From assembly GCA_903832735.1 (NCBI GenBank), contig CAILCO010000111.1, positions 32,515 through 96,514 on the forward strand: a stretch of 64,000 bases of DNA. The letters are read 5' to 3'. The notes beneath the pieces were generated by a model. It was given only the letters and a program-made list of their open reading frames with translations, was not told the origin of the DNA and did no database searches. How positions within the stretch are numbered: the first letter of the stretch is position 1; each line of letters begins with the position of its first letter. This DNA is from an uncultured Sterolibacterium sp. (lineage in GTDB: Bacteria > Pseudomonadota > Gammaproteobacteria > Burkholderiales > Rhodocyclaceae). Positions 1 to 14,330 of this stretch are shown here, piece by piece. Position numbers and translations under genes: made by a program.

Positions 1-2001
<2,001 letters not shown>

Positions 2002-2005
<4 letters not shown>

Positions 2006-5000
2006 TGCGCCGCGACCTCCTCGCTCATGCGCAGCGCCTCCTCCATATCGACTTCGACCACGCGGGAGACGCCCTGCTCCTGCATGGTCACGCCGATCAG
2101 CTGCTGCGCCATTTCCATGGCAATCTTGTTGTGGCTGATGAATAGAAACTGCGTATGCTGCGACATCCGTTTGACCAGGGCGCAGAAGCGCTCGGTATTG
2201 GTGTCGTCGAGCGGCGCATCGACCTCGTCCAGCAGGCAGAATGGGGCCGGGTTCAGCTGGAACATCGCGAATACCAGCGCCGTCGCGGTCAGGGCCTTCT
2301 CGCCGCCCGAGAGCAAATGGATGCTGCTGTTCTTCTTGCCCGGGGGCTGGGCCATGACCTGTATCCCGGCGTCGAGGATTTCCTCGCCGGTGAGGATCAG
2401 CCTGGCTTCGCCGCCGCCGAACAGCTGGGGAAACAGCGCGCCGAAATGGGCATTGACGCTGTCATAGGTCTGCTGCAATTGTTCCCGCGTTTCCCGATCG
2501 ATGCGGCGGATGGCATCCTCGAGCGTGGCGATGGCTTCGGCCAGATCCTCCGACTGGGCATCCAGGTAACCCTTGCGCTCCTTCGCCGTGTTCAATTCAT
2601 CGAGTGCGGCGAGATTCACCGGGCCCAGGGCCTCGATCTCCTGATTGAGGCGGAGGATATCCGCCTGCAGAGCCGACTCCTTGAGACCGGGCACAAGATC
2701 GGTCGCCAGATCCGCTTCGGCGGCCTCGGTATCGATCTTGGCCTCGGTCAGGCGCATCGCGAACTGCTCCTCATTGAGCTTCGCCGCCTGCGCCTTCAAG
2801 CGCAGATCGTTGATGCGCTCGCGCAAAGGGTGCAATCCCTGCTCGATGACCAGCCGGTTTTCATCGAGACCGCGCAATTCGCCGGCGGCTCCTTCGAGCG
2901 CGTTGCGTCGGCCAGCCAGCAGCGTCTCGCGTTCCTCGCGGGCGGAGAGCGCCGCCTGCAGCCTGTCCTGCAGCGCCTCGTCGCTGATGCCGGACTTGTC
3001 GGCCTCGGCGGAAGCACGCTCCGAGGCGACGCGTTGCAGTTGACTCTTCGCCGTCGCGAGCGCTCGGGCGTTGTCCTCCAGCTTGGTGATGCACTCGCGC
3101 TCGGTGAACCGCACTTCCTGGGCCTCGCGAGCCAGCGCCTGTTCCTGGCCGCGCGCCTCGCGCAGCGCCGTATCGCAGGCGCGCTGCTTTTCCATGGTCA
3201 GGTCAAGCTGCGTCCGAGTCACCTCGACCTGCTCGCGGAAGCGGGTCGCCTGCTCTTCGGCACGCGCGAACTCCAGTCCTTCCGCGTCCTCTCCTTGTAT
3301 GATTTCGCCCAGATCGCGGTCGATCTTGGCGGCATGTTCGTCGAAGCGCGCCTGCGCCTGACGCCGGGTCAGCGCCTCGACTTCTGCCGCATGGAGGCGG
3401 CTTTGCAATTCCGCGACAGTCCTGCGCGCCGCCGCGAGTCCTCCTTGCAGATCGGCCAGCGAACCTTCCGCTGTCGCCACGCCTTCGCGCGCGCTGCTCT
3501 CCTCCTGCTCGCGCTGTTCCAGCACGGCTTCGAGTTCCTCGATTTCGCGCTGCCGTTCGATCACGCCATGGATGCGGGCATCGGGCACGTAGAGCAGGAG
3601 GCTGGAACGAGAACGCAGATGACCCTGGCGATTGACCCAGAGCCCCTCGCCGGTGATCTCGGCCGAGGCCAGATCGTCGCTGACGAAGACCTCCGCGAGC
3701 CATTCGTCGAGCACTGCGGCCCAGCGCGGATCGTCGCAGGCCACCCGGGCACGGAGGGACGCGGCAGCAGCAGCCGGACTGCCGGCGCTGGCCGACAAGG
3801 CCAGAGCAAAAGTCTTAGGCGGCGGATCGGCAAGCGCCGCCTGGAGCGTCGCGGCATCCGCCGCCAACGCCGCCAGACGCTCGCGCAACACGGATTCAAG
3901 CGCCGTTTCCCAGCCCGGCTCGACCTGGATTGCGCGCCACATCGGCTCGCTGGCCGAGAGACCGCGGCGCTTCAGCCAGTCGCCGATTTCGCCGCTCTGT
4001 TCGACGCGACGCTGCAATTGCTGCAAGGCATCCCGCCGTGCGCGCGTTTCGGTGAGCAGACGCTGGCTGGCTTGCAATTCGTCGCGCCCGCGGCGCAACT
4101 GACTCTCCACCTCGGGCAACCGTGCCTGAGCCGCCGCCAGATGCTCCTGCTGGCCGGCCAGCGCGACTTCTGCCACAGCGACTGCTTCCTCGGAGGCGGC
4201 CAGAAGCGCCGGATCCGGTTCGACCAGCGCGGCGCGCTCCTGCTCGGAACGGCTGCGACGCTGGGCCAGACCTTCGAGGGCGCGCTGGGCATGAATACGG
4301 TTGGCCTCGCCCAGCCTGGCCCCCTGTTCCGCCTCATTGAGCGCACGCCGTGCGGCGCTGGCAGCCTCCTGGGCGGCATGGACGGCATCCTCGGCCAGGG
4401 GCAAGCGCGCCGCCGCTTCCTCGTGACGGGCAATGCTGCTCTCGGCACGCTGGCGGGCATTGTCCAGCATCGCCTGCCAGCGCGTCTCGTCGCGCTCGAG
4501 TTCGACACGCTGGCTGCCCCAATGCGCGTCCTCGGTGGCCAGTTGCGCGATCCGCGTCTCCAGTTTCTGGCGCGCATCGCGCAGGTGATGTATCTCGCTC
4601 TCGAGCCGGCTCACTTCGGCATTGGCCGCGACCATCTCGCTTTGCGCGGCATGCATGGCATCGCTGGTCGCGAAATGAGCTTCGCGCGCGAGCTCGATGC
4701 GCGCTTCCAATTCGCGCAACTGGGCCGATTCCGCTTCGAGCCGGATCGCCGACTTGTCAACCTCCCGCGAAAGACGCAGGTGGTCGGCGCGGGCATCGTT
4801 CCTCTTCTTCAGCCACAGCAGGTTCTGCCGGCGGGACAGGCGGGCGTGAGCTTCGCGGTACTGTCGCGCCACCTCGGCCTGGCCCTCAAGCCTGCCCACC
4901 TGCGCCTCCAGTTCGCTGCAGATGTCATTGACCCGAGCCAGATTATCTCCCGCGTCGGCCAGGCGGTTCTCGGTCTCGCGGCGCCGCTCCTTGTACTTGG

Positions 5001-5511
5001 TGACTCCCGCCGCCTCCTCCAGGTAGAAACGCAGTTCCTCCGGCTTGGCTTCGATGACCCGCGAGATCATGCCTTGTTCGATGATGGCGTAAGCGCGAGG
5101 CCCGAGGCCGGTGCCGAGAAACAGATCGATCACGTCGCGGCGGCGAACGTGAAGATTATTGATGTGGTAGCTGGAATTTCCTTCGCGGTCGAGCACGCGC
5201 TTCACGGCGATTTCGGCGTACTGCGACCACTGGCCTAGGACGCGGCCCTCGGCGTTGTCGAAAATCAATTCGACGCTGGCCCGGCCGACCGGCTTGCGCG
5301 TGCCGGAACCGTTGAAAATCACGTCCTGCATCGACTCGCCGCGCAGCGCGGTGGCCTTGGATTCGCCCAGAACCCAGCGTACCGCGTCGATGATGTTGGA
5401 TTTGCCGCAACCGTTGGGCCCGACCACGCCGACCAACTGGCCGGGAAACAGGACCGTGGTGGGGTCGACGAAGGACTTGAATCCGGCGAGTTTCAGCTTG
5501 GTCAGGCGCAC
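2002..5511 (-). CDS. smc: Chromosome segregation ATPase SMC
   Basis: SMC dimers organise and segregate the chromosome with ScpA and ScpB. The 1169-residue length is standard. Visible elements are the N-terminal ATPase half with Walker A GPNGCGKSN (31-39), long Glu/Ala/Arg-rich coiled coils, a central hinge (about 500-660), and the C-terminal half with the ABC signature LSGGEKAL (about 1065) and Walker B CLLDEVDAP (about 1090). It is the first gene of smc-zipA-ligA. The stretch between it and the divergent queF holds the promoters of both directions. Confidence 0.98.
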
Positions 5512-5588
5512 GTCTGTGTTTGCTGCATCATCTTCGATTGATAGTACGGAAGCTACTGAGCCGGGCGGCCACCCTGCGTTGCCGGCAT

Positions 5589-5594
5589 TATAAT
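5589..5594 (+). promoter_or_regulatory. Probable -10 element of queF
   Basis: A perfect TATAAT overlaps the most upstream in-frame ATG (5593). No convincing -35 lies 17 bp upstream. If it is used, transcription starts near 5601, so translation cannot start at 5593 and must use the ATG at 5629. Confidence 0.5.
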
Positions 5595-5628
5595 GGAAAC
5601 CTTGTTCGTTTCCTTAGCTCGCCCCCTC

Positions 5629-6048
5629 ATGCCCAGCCGACCCGCCAAAACCCTGGAAACCTTCGCCAATCCTGCGGTTCACCGGGATTATCAGATCCAC
5701 ATGGAGATTCCCGAATTCACCTGTCTGTGCCCGATCACCGGCCAGCCCGACTTCGCGACCTTGATCCTCGATTACATCCCGGACAAACTCTGCGTCGAAC
5801 TGAAAGCCCTCAAGCTTTATGTCTGGGCTTTCCGCGATGAAGGGCACTTTCACGAGGATGTCACCAACCTCATCCTCGACGATCTGGTCAGGGCCGTGAA
5901 GCCCCGTTTCATGCGCCTGACGGCCAAGTATTACGTGCGCGGCGGGATCTTCACCAACGTCATCGCGGAACATCGCAAGAAGGGCTGGAAGCCGCCGCAG
6001 AAAATCGACCTGTTGAGTTTCGAAGGACAGTCGAATATTCGCAACTGA
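5629..6048 (+). CDS. queF: NADPH-dependent 7-cyano-7-deazaguanine reductase QueF (short form)
   Basis: QueF reduces the nitrile of preQ0 to the amine of preQ1 in queuosine tRNA modification. The 139-residue protein is the short, single-domain form. The active-site cysteine region [14 protein letters not shown] is clear, as are the conserved [21 protein letters not shown] (His and Glu of the substrate pocket) and YYVRGGI segments. An in-frame ATG at 5593 would add 12 residues, but it lies inside a TATAAT box, so the ATG at 5629 is preferred. The gene stands alone and is divergent from smc. Confidence 0.93.
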   Translation: MPSRPAKTLETFANPAVHRDYQIHMEIPEFTCLCPITGQPDFATLILDYIPDKLCVELKALKLYVWAFRDEGHFHEDVTNLILDDLVRAVKPRFMRLTAKYYVRGGIFTNVIAEHRKKGWKPPQKIDLLSFEGQSNIRN

Positions 6049-6070
6049 AGCTTCAACTCTGGCGACAGCC

Positions 6071-6076
6071 TATAAT
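6071..6076 (+). promoter_or_regulatory. Probable -10 element of the dap cluster
   Basis: A perfect TATAAT lies 30 bp upstream of the chosen dapC ATG (6106) and predicts a start of transcription near 6083. No good -35 match is seen at normal spacing. Confidence 0.5.
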
Positions 6077-6105
6077 CCGCGCACCCAAAATTGAATCCCC
6101 AGGCC

Positions 6106-7308
6106 ATGAATCCCCAGCTCGCCCGACTCCATCCCTACCCCTTCGAGAAGCTGCGACAACTGGTCGCCGGCCTGGACGCGCCGCCCGGACTGACGCCGAT
6201 CAAGCTCTCGATCGGCGAGCCGCAGCATGAGACGCCGGCGTTCATCAAGCGGGCGCTGGCAGAAGGACTCGCCGGTCTGGCGAGCTATCCGACGACCCAG
6301 GGGTCGATCGCCTTGCGCAGCGCCATCGCCGCCTGGATAGCCCGCCGCTACGGCGTTCCCGTACCCGACGCCGAGACCCAGGTACTGCCGATCAACGGCT
6401 CGCGCGAGGCGCTGTTCGCTTTCGCCCAGACAGTTATCGACGGCAGCCGGCCCGGCGCGCTGGTGGCCTGCCCCAATCCCTTCTACCAGATCTACGAAGG
6501 TTCGGTGATCCTCGCCGGGGCCACCCCGGTCTTCGTCAACACCCTGCCCGGCAACGACTTCGCAATGGATTTTGCGGCGTTGCCTGAGGACGCCTGGCGC
6601 CGGGTGCAGATGGCCTATGTCTGCTCGCCCGGCAACCCTACCGGCAAGGTGCTGGACCTGCCGGCCTGGGAGAAATTGTTCGCCCTTTCCGACCGTCACG
6701 ACTTCGTCATCGCCAGCGACGAGTGTTACTCCGAGATCTTCTTCGATGAGGCGAAGGCGCCGCTGGGCGCCCTGGAGGCGGCACAGCGGCTGGGCCGCAG
6801 CGATTACCGGAATCTCTTGGTGTTCTCCAGCCTGTCGAAGCGCTCGAACGTACCCGGACTGCGCTCCGGCTTCGTCGCCGGCGACCGAGCCCTGATCAAG
6901 CAGTTCCTGCTCTATCGCACCTATCAGGGCGGCGCCATGAGCCCCGCGGTGCAGACCGCCAGCATCGCCGCCTGGAACGACGAAGCCCATGTCGTGGACA
7001 ACCGTCGTCTGTACCGGGAAAAGTTCGCCGAAATCACGCCGCTGATCGCCCGCCATCTCGATACCAGCCGGCCGGATGCCGGCTTCTATCTCTGGGCATC
7101 GGTTGCCCGATACGCCATCAGCGACACGGAATTCGCCCGCGAACTGCAGCGTCAATATAATGTGGCGGTGCTGCCGGGCAGCTTTCTCGCTCGCGAGTCG
7201 GATGGCATCAATCCCGGCGCCGGCTTTTTGCGCATCGCACTCGTTCCCGACATCGCCGAGTGCCGCGAGGCGGCACGGCGTATCGCCGATTTTTGCAGCA
7301 AACTCTGA
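6106..7308 (+). CDS. dapC: Succinyldiaminopimelate transaminase
   Basis: This is a PLP-dependent class I/II aminotransferase that converts N-succinyl-2-amino-6-ketopimelate to N-succinyl-LL-diaminopimelate. Visible are the fold-type I elements [13 protein letters not shown] (about 175) and [12 protein letters not shown] (about 203), and the PLP-lysine motif [16 protein letters not shown] (Lys about residue 246). The dapC rather than generic assignment comes from its position 11 bp upstream of dapD and close to dapE. A TTG at 6091 would add five residues, but the ATG at 6106 is preferred because the upstream codons lie next to the predicted transcription start. Confidence 0.93.
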   Translation: MNPQLARLHPYPFEKLRQLVAGLDAPPGLTPIKLSIGEPQHETPAFIKRALAEGLAGLASYPTTQGSIALRSAIAAWIARRYGVPVPDAETQVLPINGSREALFAFAQTVIDGSRPGALVACPNPFYQIYEGSVILAGATPVFVNTLPGNDFAMDFAALPEDAWRRVQMAYVCSPGNPTGKVLDLPAWEKLFALSDRHDFVIASDECYSEIFFDEAKAPLGALEAAQRLGRSDYRNLLVFSSLSKRSNVPGLRSGFVAGDRALIKQFLLYRTYQGGAMSPAVQTASIAAWNDEAHVVDNRRLYREKFAEITPLIARHLDTSRPDAGFYLWASVARYAISDTEFARELQRQYNVAVLPGSFLARESDGINPGAGFLRIALVPDIAECREAARRIADFCSKL

Positions 7309-7319
7309 CAGGAACCAAC

Positions 7320-8144
7320 ATGCACCAGCATCTCAAAGTGACCATCGAGCAGGCATGGGAGCAACGCGCCGAACTCAAACCCGGCAGCGCGCCGGCAAAG
7401 ATTGGCGAGGCAGTCGCCACCATCATCAACGAGCTCGACGCCGGCAGGCTGCGCGTCGCCGAGAAGCAGGACGGCGAGTGGGTGACGCACCAATGGCTGA
7501 AGAAGGCGGTATTGCTGTCTTTTCGTCTCGAAGACAACCGCCTGATGGAAGGCGGCGCCACCAAGTACTTCGACAAGGTGGATAGCAAGTTTGCCGATTA
7601 CGACGCCCATCGCTTCAACCAGGGCGGCTTTCGCGTCGTGCCCCCGGCGCATGCCCGGCGCGGCAGTTTCATCGGCCGGAACGTCGTGCTGATGCCCAGC
7701 TATGTAAATATCGGCGCCTATGTCGATGAGGGCAGCATGGTCGACACCTGGGCCACGGTCGGTTCCTGCGCCCAGATCGGCAAGAACGTGCATCTCTCCG
7801 GCGGCGTCGGCATCGGCGGCGTGCTTGAGCCGCTGCAGGCCAATCCGACCATCATCGAGGACAACTGTTTCATCGGCGCGCGCTCGGAGGTGGTCGAGGG
7901 CGTCATCGTCGAGGAGAACTCGGTGATCTCGATGGGCGTCTTCCTGGGCCAGAGTACCAAGATCTACGAGCGCGCCACCGGATCGATCAGTTATGGCCGC
8001 ATCCCGGCCGGCTCGGTGGTGGTTTCCGGCAACCTGCCTTCGGCCGACGGCCGCTATAGTCTTTATTGCGCCGTCATCGTCAAGCGCGTCGATGCCCAGA
8101 CGCGCAGCAAGGTCGGCATCAACGAACTTCTGCGCGGCGACTGA
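7320..8144 (+). CDS. dapD: 2,3,4,5-tetrahydropyridine-2,6-dicarboxylate N-succinyltransferase
   Basis: DapD transfers succinyl from succinyl-CoA to tetrahydrodipicolinate, the branch-defining step of the succinylase route to diaminopimelate and lysine. The 274-residue length fits. The N-terminal helical domain is followed by a left-handed beta-helix of hexapeptide repeats (about 105-220: [18 protein letters not shown], then [12 protein letters not shown]) and the conserved [11 protein letters not shown]. The ATG at 7320 has an AGGA motif 8 bp upstream and follows dapC by 11 bp. Confidence 0.97.
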   Translation: MHQHLKVTIEQAWEQRAELKPGSAPAKIGEAVATIINELDAGRLRVAEKQDGEWVTHQWLKKAVLLSFRLEDNRLMEGGATKYFDKVDSKFADYDAHRFNQGGFRVVPPAHARRGSFIGRNVVLMPSYVNIGAYVDEGSMVDTWATVGSCAQIGKNVHLSGGVGIGGVLEPLQANPTIIEDNCFIGARSEVVEGVIVEENSVISMGVFLGQSTKIYERATGSISYGRIPAGSVVVSGNLPSADGRYSLYCAVIVKRVDAQTRSKVGINELLRGD

Positions 8145-8171
8145 AGCGCCGGCCGAACGGGATCGAGGCGC

Positions 8172-9323
8172 ATGATCTTCGACCAGCTTTTCCTGTTGAT
8201 GGCCGAGAAGCGCGCCTCGGATATCTTCGTCACCGCCGGCGCCCCGATCCATATCAAGATCGAGGGTACGGTGATCCCGATCAACCAGCAGATCCTGGAC
8301 CCGGCGACCATCAAGAGAATGGCCGATGAACTGCTGACGCCTCAGCAGTTATCGCACTTCGAGGAAGCCAAGGAAATCAACGTTTCCTTCGGCGTTCGCG
8401 GCGTCGGCAACTTCCGCATCAACATGTTCTACCAGCGCAGCAGTGTCGCCATCGTGGTCCGCTTCATCACCAGCGAAGTTCCCAGACTCGAGGATCTCGG
8501 CCTGCCCAAACGTCTCTCCTCCCTGGCCATGGAGCAGCGGGGACTGGTGCTGGTGGTCGGGGCGACCGGCTCGGGCAAGTCGACGACCATCGCGGCCATG
8601 ATCGACCATCGCAACAGCAACCGCTCCGGCCACATCCTGACCCTGGAAGATCCGATCGAATACCTGTTCCAGCACAAGAAGTCGGTGGTCAATCAACGCG
8701 AAGTCGGCGTGGACACCCTGTCGTGGGCGGATGCCCTGAAGAATGCCATGCGCCAGGCGCCGGACTGCATCCTGATCGGCGAGATCCGCGACAGGTCGAC
8801 CATGTCGCTGGTATTGGCCTATGCCCAGAGCGGCCATCTGTGCCTCGCGACACTGCATGCCAACAACAGCTACCATGCGCTGAATCGGATCATCAACTTC
8901 TTCCCGCTGGAAAATCGCACCGCGCTTCTGCTCGATCTTTCGACGAGCCTGCGTGGCATCGTCTCGCAGCGCCTGGTCAAGAAGCCCGACGGCAAGCGCC
9001 TGCCGGCGACCGAGATCATGCACAATACCCGGCATATCCGGGAGCTGATCGAAAAGGGCGAAGTCACTGCCATCAAGGAAGCGATGGAACAGAGTCTTGC
9101 ACCCGGTTCGCAGACCTTCGAGCAGGATCTTTTCCGCCTCTACCGGGAAAGCACGATTACCCTGGACGAAGCCCTGGCCAACGCCGACTCCCAGACCAAC
9201 CTGTCCTGGCTGATCAACAACGTCCAACAAGGCAGCAGTGAGCCGCTCATGCCGCCGGAAGCGCTGAAGAAGCCCGAGACCAGCAGCGCTTCCTTTTCCG
9301 AATTCACTTTCAACCTGGAATAG
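8172..9323 (+). CDS. pilU: PilT/PilU-type twitching motility ATPase, PilU-like
   Basis: This is a hexameric ATPase of the type IV pilus retraction family. The 383 residues and the N-terminus ([19 protein letters not shown]) match PilU better than the shorter PilT. Motifs are Walker [10 protein letters not shown] (about 131-139), the Asp box TLEDPIEY, Walker B LIGEIRD, the His box [12 protein letters not shown], and a C-terminal [11 protein letters not shown] segment in the place of the PilT AIRNLIRE motif. It sits between dapD and dapE, in the same direction with gaps of 27 and 11 bp, so it is probably co-transcribed with lysine genes. No other pilus gene is present. Confidence 0.88.
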   Translation: MIFDQLFLLMAEKRASDIFVTAGAPIHIKIEGTVIPINQQILDPATIKRMADELLTPQQLSHFEEAKEINVSFGVRGVGNFRINMFYQRSSVAIVVRFITSEVPRLEDLGLPKRLSSLAMEQRGLVLVVGATGSGKSTTIAAMIDHRNSNRSGHILTLEDPIEYLFQHKKSVVNQREVGVDTLSWADALKNAMRQAPDCILIGEIRDRSTMSLVLAYAQSGHLCLATLHANNSYHALNRIINFFPLENRTALLLDLSTSLRGIVSQRLVKKPDGKRLPATEIMHNTRHIRELIEKGEVTAIKEAMEQSLAPGSQTFEQDLFRLYRESTITLDEALANADSQTNLSWLINNVQQGSSEPLMPPEALKKPETSSASFSEFTFNLE

Positions 9324-9334
9324 CCAGCTCCGCC

Positions 9335-10489
9335 ATGACCCGAAACGAAACCCTGGCCCTGGCTTTGCAACTGATCGCGCGCCGCTCGCTGACTCCCGAT
9401 GACGCAGGCTGCCTCGATCTGATCGCAGAGCGGCTCATCCCTCTGGGCTTTTCCTGCGAACGCATCGACGCTGCGGGTCCGGTCAGCAACCTCTGGGCGC
9501 GGCGCGGCACGGGCGCGCCGCTGTTATGCTTCGCCGGTCACACCGACGTGGTGCCGACAGGGTCCATCGAGGCCTGGCAGAGCGACCCGTTCCTGCCCGA
9601 GATCCGCGGCGAAAAGCTCTACGGCCGCGGCGCCGCCGATATGAAATCCTCGCTCGCGGCTTTCGTCGTCGCCATCGAGCGCTTCGTCAGGGAACAACCG
9701 AACCACGCCGGCTCGATCGCGCTATTGCTCACTTCGGACGAGGAAGGCGATGCCACCGAGGGCACCGTGCACGTGGTCGAACGCCTGCGTGAGCGTGGCG
9801 ATGCGATCGATTTCTGCATCGTCGGCGAGCCGACCTCGACAGTCCGTCTTGGCGACACCATCAAGAACGGACGCCGCGGGTCGCTGTCGGGACGCCTGCT
9901 GATCAAGGGCGTGCAGGGGCACGTGGCCTACCCGCAACTGGCGAAGAATCCGATACACCTTTTTGCGCCGGCGCTGGCCGAACTTGTTGGACAGACCTGG
10001 GACCAAGGCAACGAATACTTTCCGCCGACCACCTTCCAGATTTCCAATGCCCATGCCGGCACCGGCGCCGGCAACGTCATCCCCGGCAGTTTGGAGTTGC
10101 TCTTCAACTTCCGCTTCGCCACCGCCAGTACGCCCCTGCAACTGCAGGATCGCATCCATGCCATCCTCGAGCGCCACGGACTCGAATATGAACTGTTCTG
10201 GAGCCCGCCCGGCAAGCCGTATCTGACGCCGCGCGGCCGACTGGTGAAGATCGTCTGCGACGCGATCGAGAAGAACACCGGTATCGTGCCGGAATTATCC
10301 ACCAGCGGCGGCACCTCAGACGGCCGTTTCATCAGCGACATTTGCGCCGAACTGGTGGAATTCGGTCCGGTCAACGCCACCATCCACAGTGTGGACGAGT
10401 GCATCGCAGTCGCCGACCTGGAACCTCTGGCCAATATCTACCAGGCCACGCTGCAGACCCTGCTGCTTGCCGCAATCCCTTTGCCATGA
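9335..10489 (+). CDS. dapE: Succinyl-diaminopimelate desuccinylase
   Basis: DapE is a di-zinc M20 peptidase-fold enzyme that removes succinate from N-succinyl-LL-DAP. Metal and catalytic elements visible are [11 protein letters not shown] (first metal His and catalytic Asp, about 66-76), [14 protein letters not shown] (bridging Asp), TSDEEGDA (general-base Glu) and CIVGEPTS, with a late metal His in NATIHSVDE near the C-terminus. The 384-residue length is normal. Its stop overlaps the prmB start by 4 bp. Confidence 0.97.
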   Translation: MTRNETLALALQLIARRSLTPDDAGCLDLIAERLIPLGFSCERIDAAGPVSNLWARRGTGAPLLCFAGHTDVVPTGSIEAWQSDPFLPEIRGEKLYGRGAADMKSSLAAFVVAIERFVREQPNHAGSIALLLTSDEEGDATEGTVHVVERLRERGDAIDFCIVGEPTSTVRLGDTIKNGRRGSLSGRLLIKGVQGHVAYPQLAKNPIHLFAPALAELVGQTWDQGNEYFPPTTFQISNAHAGTGAGNVIPGSLELLFNFRFATASTPLQLQDRIHAILERHGLEYELFWSPPGKPYLTPRGRLVKIVCDAIEKNTGIVPELSTSGGTSDGRFISDICAELVEFGPVNATIHSVDECIAVADLEPLANIYQATLQTLLLAAIPLP

Positions 10490-11400
10490 ACGAGAGCGTG
10501 AACGAGAACATCAACGAACTGATCACCCTGCGCGACTGGCTGCGTCACGCCGTCAGCCGCTTTACCGAGGCCGGCCTGTTTTTCGGCCACGGCTGCGACA
10601 ATGCCTTTGACGAAGCCGCCTGGCTGGTCCTGCACACGCTGCACCTGCCCAACGAAAAGCTCGATATTTTTCTCGATGCGCGCCTCACTCGCGCCGAGCG
10701 ACTCGCCGTCCAGCGCATACTCGAATTGCGCATCGCCACGCGCCAGCCCTCCGCCTATCTGACGCACGAAGCCTGGCTGGGGGAATTCCCCTTCTATGTC
10801 GATGAACGCGTTATCGTGCCGCGCTCCTATTTCGCCGAACTGCTGGCAGATGGTCTCTCCCCCTGGATCGAAGAACCCGGGCAGGTCAACAGGGCGCTCG
10901 ATCTTTGCACCGGCTCAGGCTGCCTCGCGATCCTGATGGCGCACGCCTTCCCGGATGCCAAGATCGACGCCGTCGACCTGTCGGCAGACGCACTCGAAGT
11001 GGCCCGCCGCAACGTTGCCGATTATTCCCTCGCCGAGCGCGTCACTCTGGTCGAATCCGATCTCTTCGAAGCTCTCGCCGGACGCCGCTACGACCTGATA
11101 CTGTCCAACCCGCCCTACGTCACGGCGGAAGCAATGCGCACGCTGCCGCCCGAATATCGTCACGAGCCGTCCCTGGCGCTGGCCGCCGGCGAGGACGGCC
11201 TGGATCTGGTCCGCCGCATCCTCGGCCGGGCGCATGCTCACCTGGTGCCGCACGGCCTGCTCGCGGTCGAGGTCGGCCACAATCGCGATATCGTCGAACG
11301 CGCCTTTCCACAGTTGCCGTTTACCTGGATCGACAGCGAGAGCGCCGAGGGCAAGATCTTTATCCTGCAGCGCGAGCAACTGCCCCGGACGAAGCGCTGA
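10486..11400 (+). CDS. prmB: Ribosomal protein L3 N5-glutamine methyltransferase PrmB
   Basis: PrmB methylates a glutamine of ribosomal protein L3. The 304-residue protein has an N-terminal helical domain (1-100) and a SAM-binding Rossmann domain with [13 protein letters not shown] (motif I), the acidic loop AVDLS, and the substrate-glutamine motif SNPPYV of the HemK/PrmB family. PrmB is chosen over PrmC because of the N-terminal pattern ([11 protein letters not shown]) and the dapE neighbour. The ATG at 10486 overlaps the dapE stop, so it is a better choice than longer frames starting inside dapE. Confidence 0.92.
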   Translation: MNESVNENINELITLRDWLRHAVSRFTEAGLFFGHGCDNAFDEAAWLVLHTLHLPNEKLDIFLDARLTRAERLAVQRILELRIATRQPSAYLTHEAWLGEFPFYVDERVIVPRSYFAELLADGLSPWIEEPGQVNRALDLCTGSGCLAILMAHAFPDAKIDAVDLSADALEVARRNVADYSLAERVTLVESDLFEALAGRRYDLILSNPPYVTAEAMRTLPPEYRHEPSLALAAGEDGLDLVRRILGRAHAHLVPHGLLAVEVGHNRDIVERAFPQLPFTWIDSESAEGKIFILQREQLPRTKR

Positions 11401-11421
11401 TCAAGGGCTTGCGCCATCAAG

Positions 11422-11427
11422 TATAAT
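11422..11427 (+). promoter_or_regulatory. Probable -10 element of prfC
   Basis: A perfect TATAAT lies 30 bp upstream of the prfC GTG, in the 56-bp gap after prmB. A good -35 is not visible at 16-18 bp spacing. Confidence 0.45.
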
Positions 11428-11456
11428 CGCGGGTTACTCATCGATGCCTGCCGCCA

Positions 11457-13027
<1,571 letters not shown>

Positions 13028-13031
<4 letters not shown>

Positions 13032-13052
13032 GGCCCGTAAAGCAGGTGCTAG
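13028..13052. repeat. Internally deleted copy of the dispersed hairpin repeat
   Basis: Read on the plus strand this matches both ends of the reverse complement of the 62-bp repeat at 40901-40962. The left end is ctagggcccgt, with one mismatch, and the right end is aaagcaggtgcta, exact. The central hairpin is missing. The left end supplies the prfC TAG stop. Confidence 0.7.
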
Positions 13053-13056
13053 GACT

Positions 13057-14241
13057 TCAGTCCGCCCGACAAGGCAACGCCCGCTCCACCAGGCGCAGCC
13101 AGTAGCGTATGCCGAGCGGAATTATTTCGTCGTTGAAGTCGTAACGCGGGCTGTGCAGCAGGCAACCGCCCTCGCCCGGACCATTGCCGAGCCAGACATA
13201 GCAGCCAGGCCGCTCGTGGAGCAAGAAGGCGAAATCCTCGGCACCCATGCTCGGCTTGAGATCCGTGCGGACATTTCCGGCGGTCAGGACTTCCTCGGCC
13301 ACTTCCCGGCACAGCGCCGTCTCCGCCGCCGAGTTGATGGTCGGCGGATAGCCTCGCTCGAAGGCCAGAGCGATAGCCACGCCGTAGGTCGCAGCGACGC
13401 CGTCGCAGATCCGCCCCATGCCGGTTTCCATCATCACTTGCTGCGCCGCACTGAAGCTGCGGACGGTGCCGCCGAGCACGGCCTGTTCCGGCAAGACATT
13501 GTCCGCATGGCCGGCATGGAAGCGCGTCACCGAGAGCACCGCCGGCTCCAGCGGCTCGGTGTTGCGGCTGACCAAGGTCTGCAGCGCCTGGACCAGCGCG
13601 GCGCCGGCGACCACGGAGTCGGCCGCCTGGTGCGGCATCGCGGCATGCCCGCCGCGTCCCGTGACGGTGATCTCGAAACGATCCGCACCGGCCATCACCG
13701 GCCCCTCGATCAGCGCCATCTGTCCGGCGGCAAGGCCGGGCCAGTTGTGCAAGCCGAACACCGCCTGCATCGGAAATCGTTCGAGCAGGCCCTGCTCGAT
13801 CATGACCCGGGCACCGCCCTCATGCTCCTCGGCCGGCTGAAAGATGAAATAGACGCTGCCGTCGAAATTGTCGAGTTCGGCGGTCGCAACCAGCGCCTCC
13901 GCGGCACCCAGGAGCATCGCCGTGTGGCCGTCGTGGCCGCAGGCGTGCATGCATCCGGGATGACCGGAGCGATGGCTGAAAACGTTGAGCTCATCCAGCG
14001 GCAGGGCGTCCATGTCGGCGCGCAAGCCGATGGCGCGATCGCTGCTGCCGCGCTTCAGCCGGCCGACGACACCGGTGCCGGCCAGACCGCGGTGCACTTC
14101 CAGCCCCAAGCTTTGCAGATGCGCCGCCACGACGTCGGCGGTGCGCCACTCGCCGAATGCCAGTTCGGGATGGCCGTGGAGATCGCGGCGAATTGCCGCG
14201 ATCCTGGGCACTAGCGTTTGCAACAGTAGTTCGATATCCAT
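13057..14241 (-). CDS. M20 family amidohydrolase (hippurate hydrolase-like)
   Basis: This is a zinc-dependent amidohydrolase of the M20D type (hippurate, N-acetylamino acid or IAA-conjugate hydrolases). Motifs include RRDLHGHPELAFGE, IGLRADMDALP, MHACGHDGHTAMLLGAA (metal His and Cys region), FQPAEEHEGGA (general base and metal Glu) and a late SMGAEDFAF. The 394-residue length is typical. It has no signal peptide, so it is probably cytoplasmic. The substrate cannot be told from sequence. It is convergent with prfC, with the partial hairpin repeat between them. Confidence 0.88.
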   Translation of the reverse strand: MDIELLLQTLVPRIAAIRRDLHGHPELAFGEWRTADVVAAHLQSLGLEVHRGLAGTGVVGRLKRGSSDRAIGLRADMDALPLDELNVFSHRSGHPGCMHACGHDGHTAMLLGAAEALVATAELDNFDGSVYFIFQPAEEHEGGARVMIEQGLLERFPMQAVFGLHNWPGLAAGQMALIEGPVMAGADRFEITVTGRGGHAAMPHQAADSVVAGAALVQALQTLVSRNTEPLEPAVLSVTRFHAGHADNVLPEQAVLGGTVRSFSAAQQVMMETGMGRICDGVAATYGVAIALAFERGYPPTINSAAETALCREVAEEVLTAGNVRTDLKPSMGAEDFAFLLHERPGCYVWLGNGPGEGGCLLHSPRYDFNDEIIPLGIRYWLRLVERALPCRAD

Positions 14242-14330
14242 CGCCGCCTCGCTCTTGACGTTCCGCTCTAGAGGAGAGAACGCCCGCTTTCGGTTATGCT
14301 TCCCCGCTCATTCTGCCATAGCAATCCGAT

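Noticed and set aside
2155..5238. Open frame of about 1000 codons on the plus strand, antisense to smc
   Set aside because: It mirrors the GC-rich third-position pattern of smc, shows no domain or motif, and smc on the other strand is certain.
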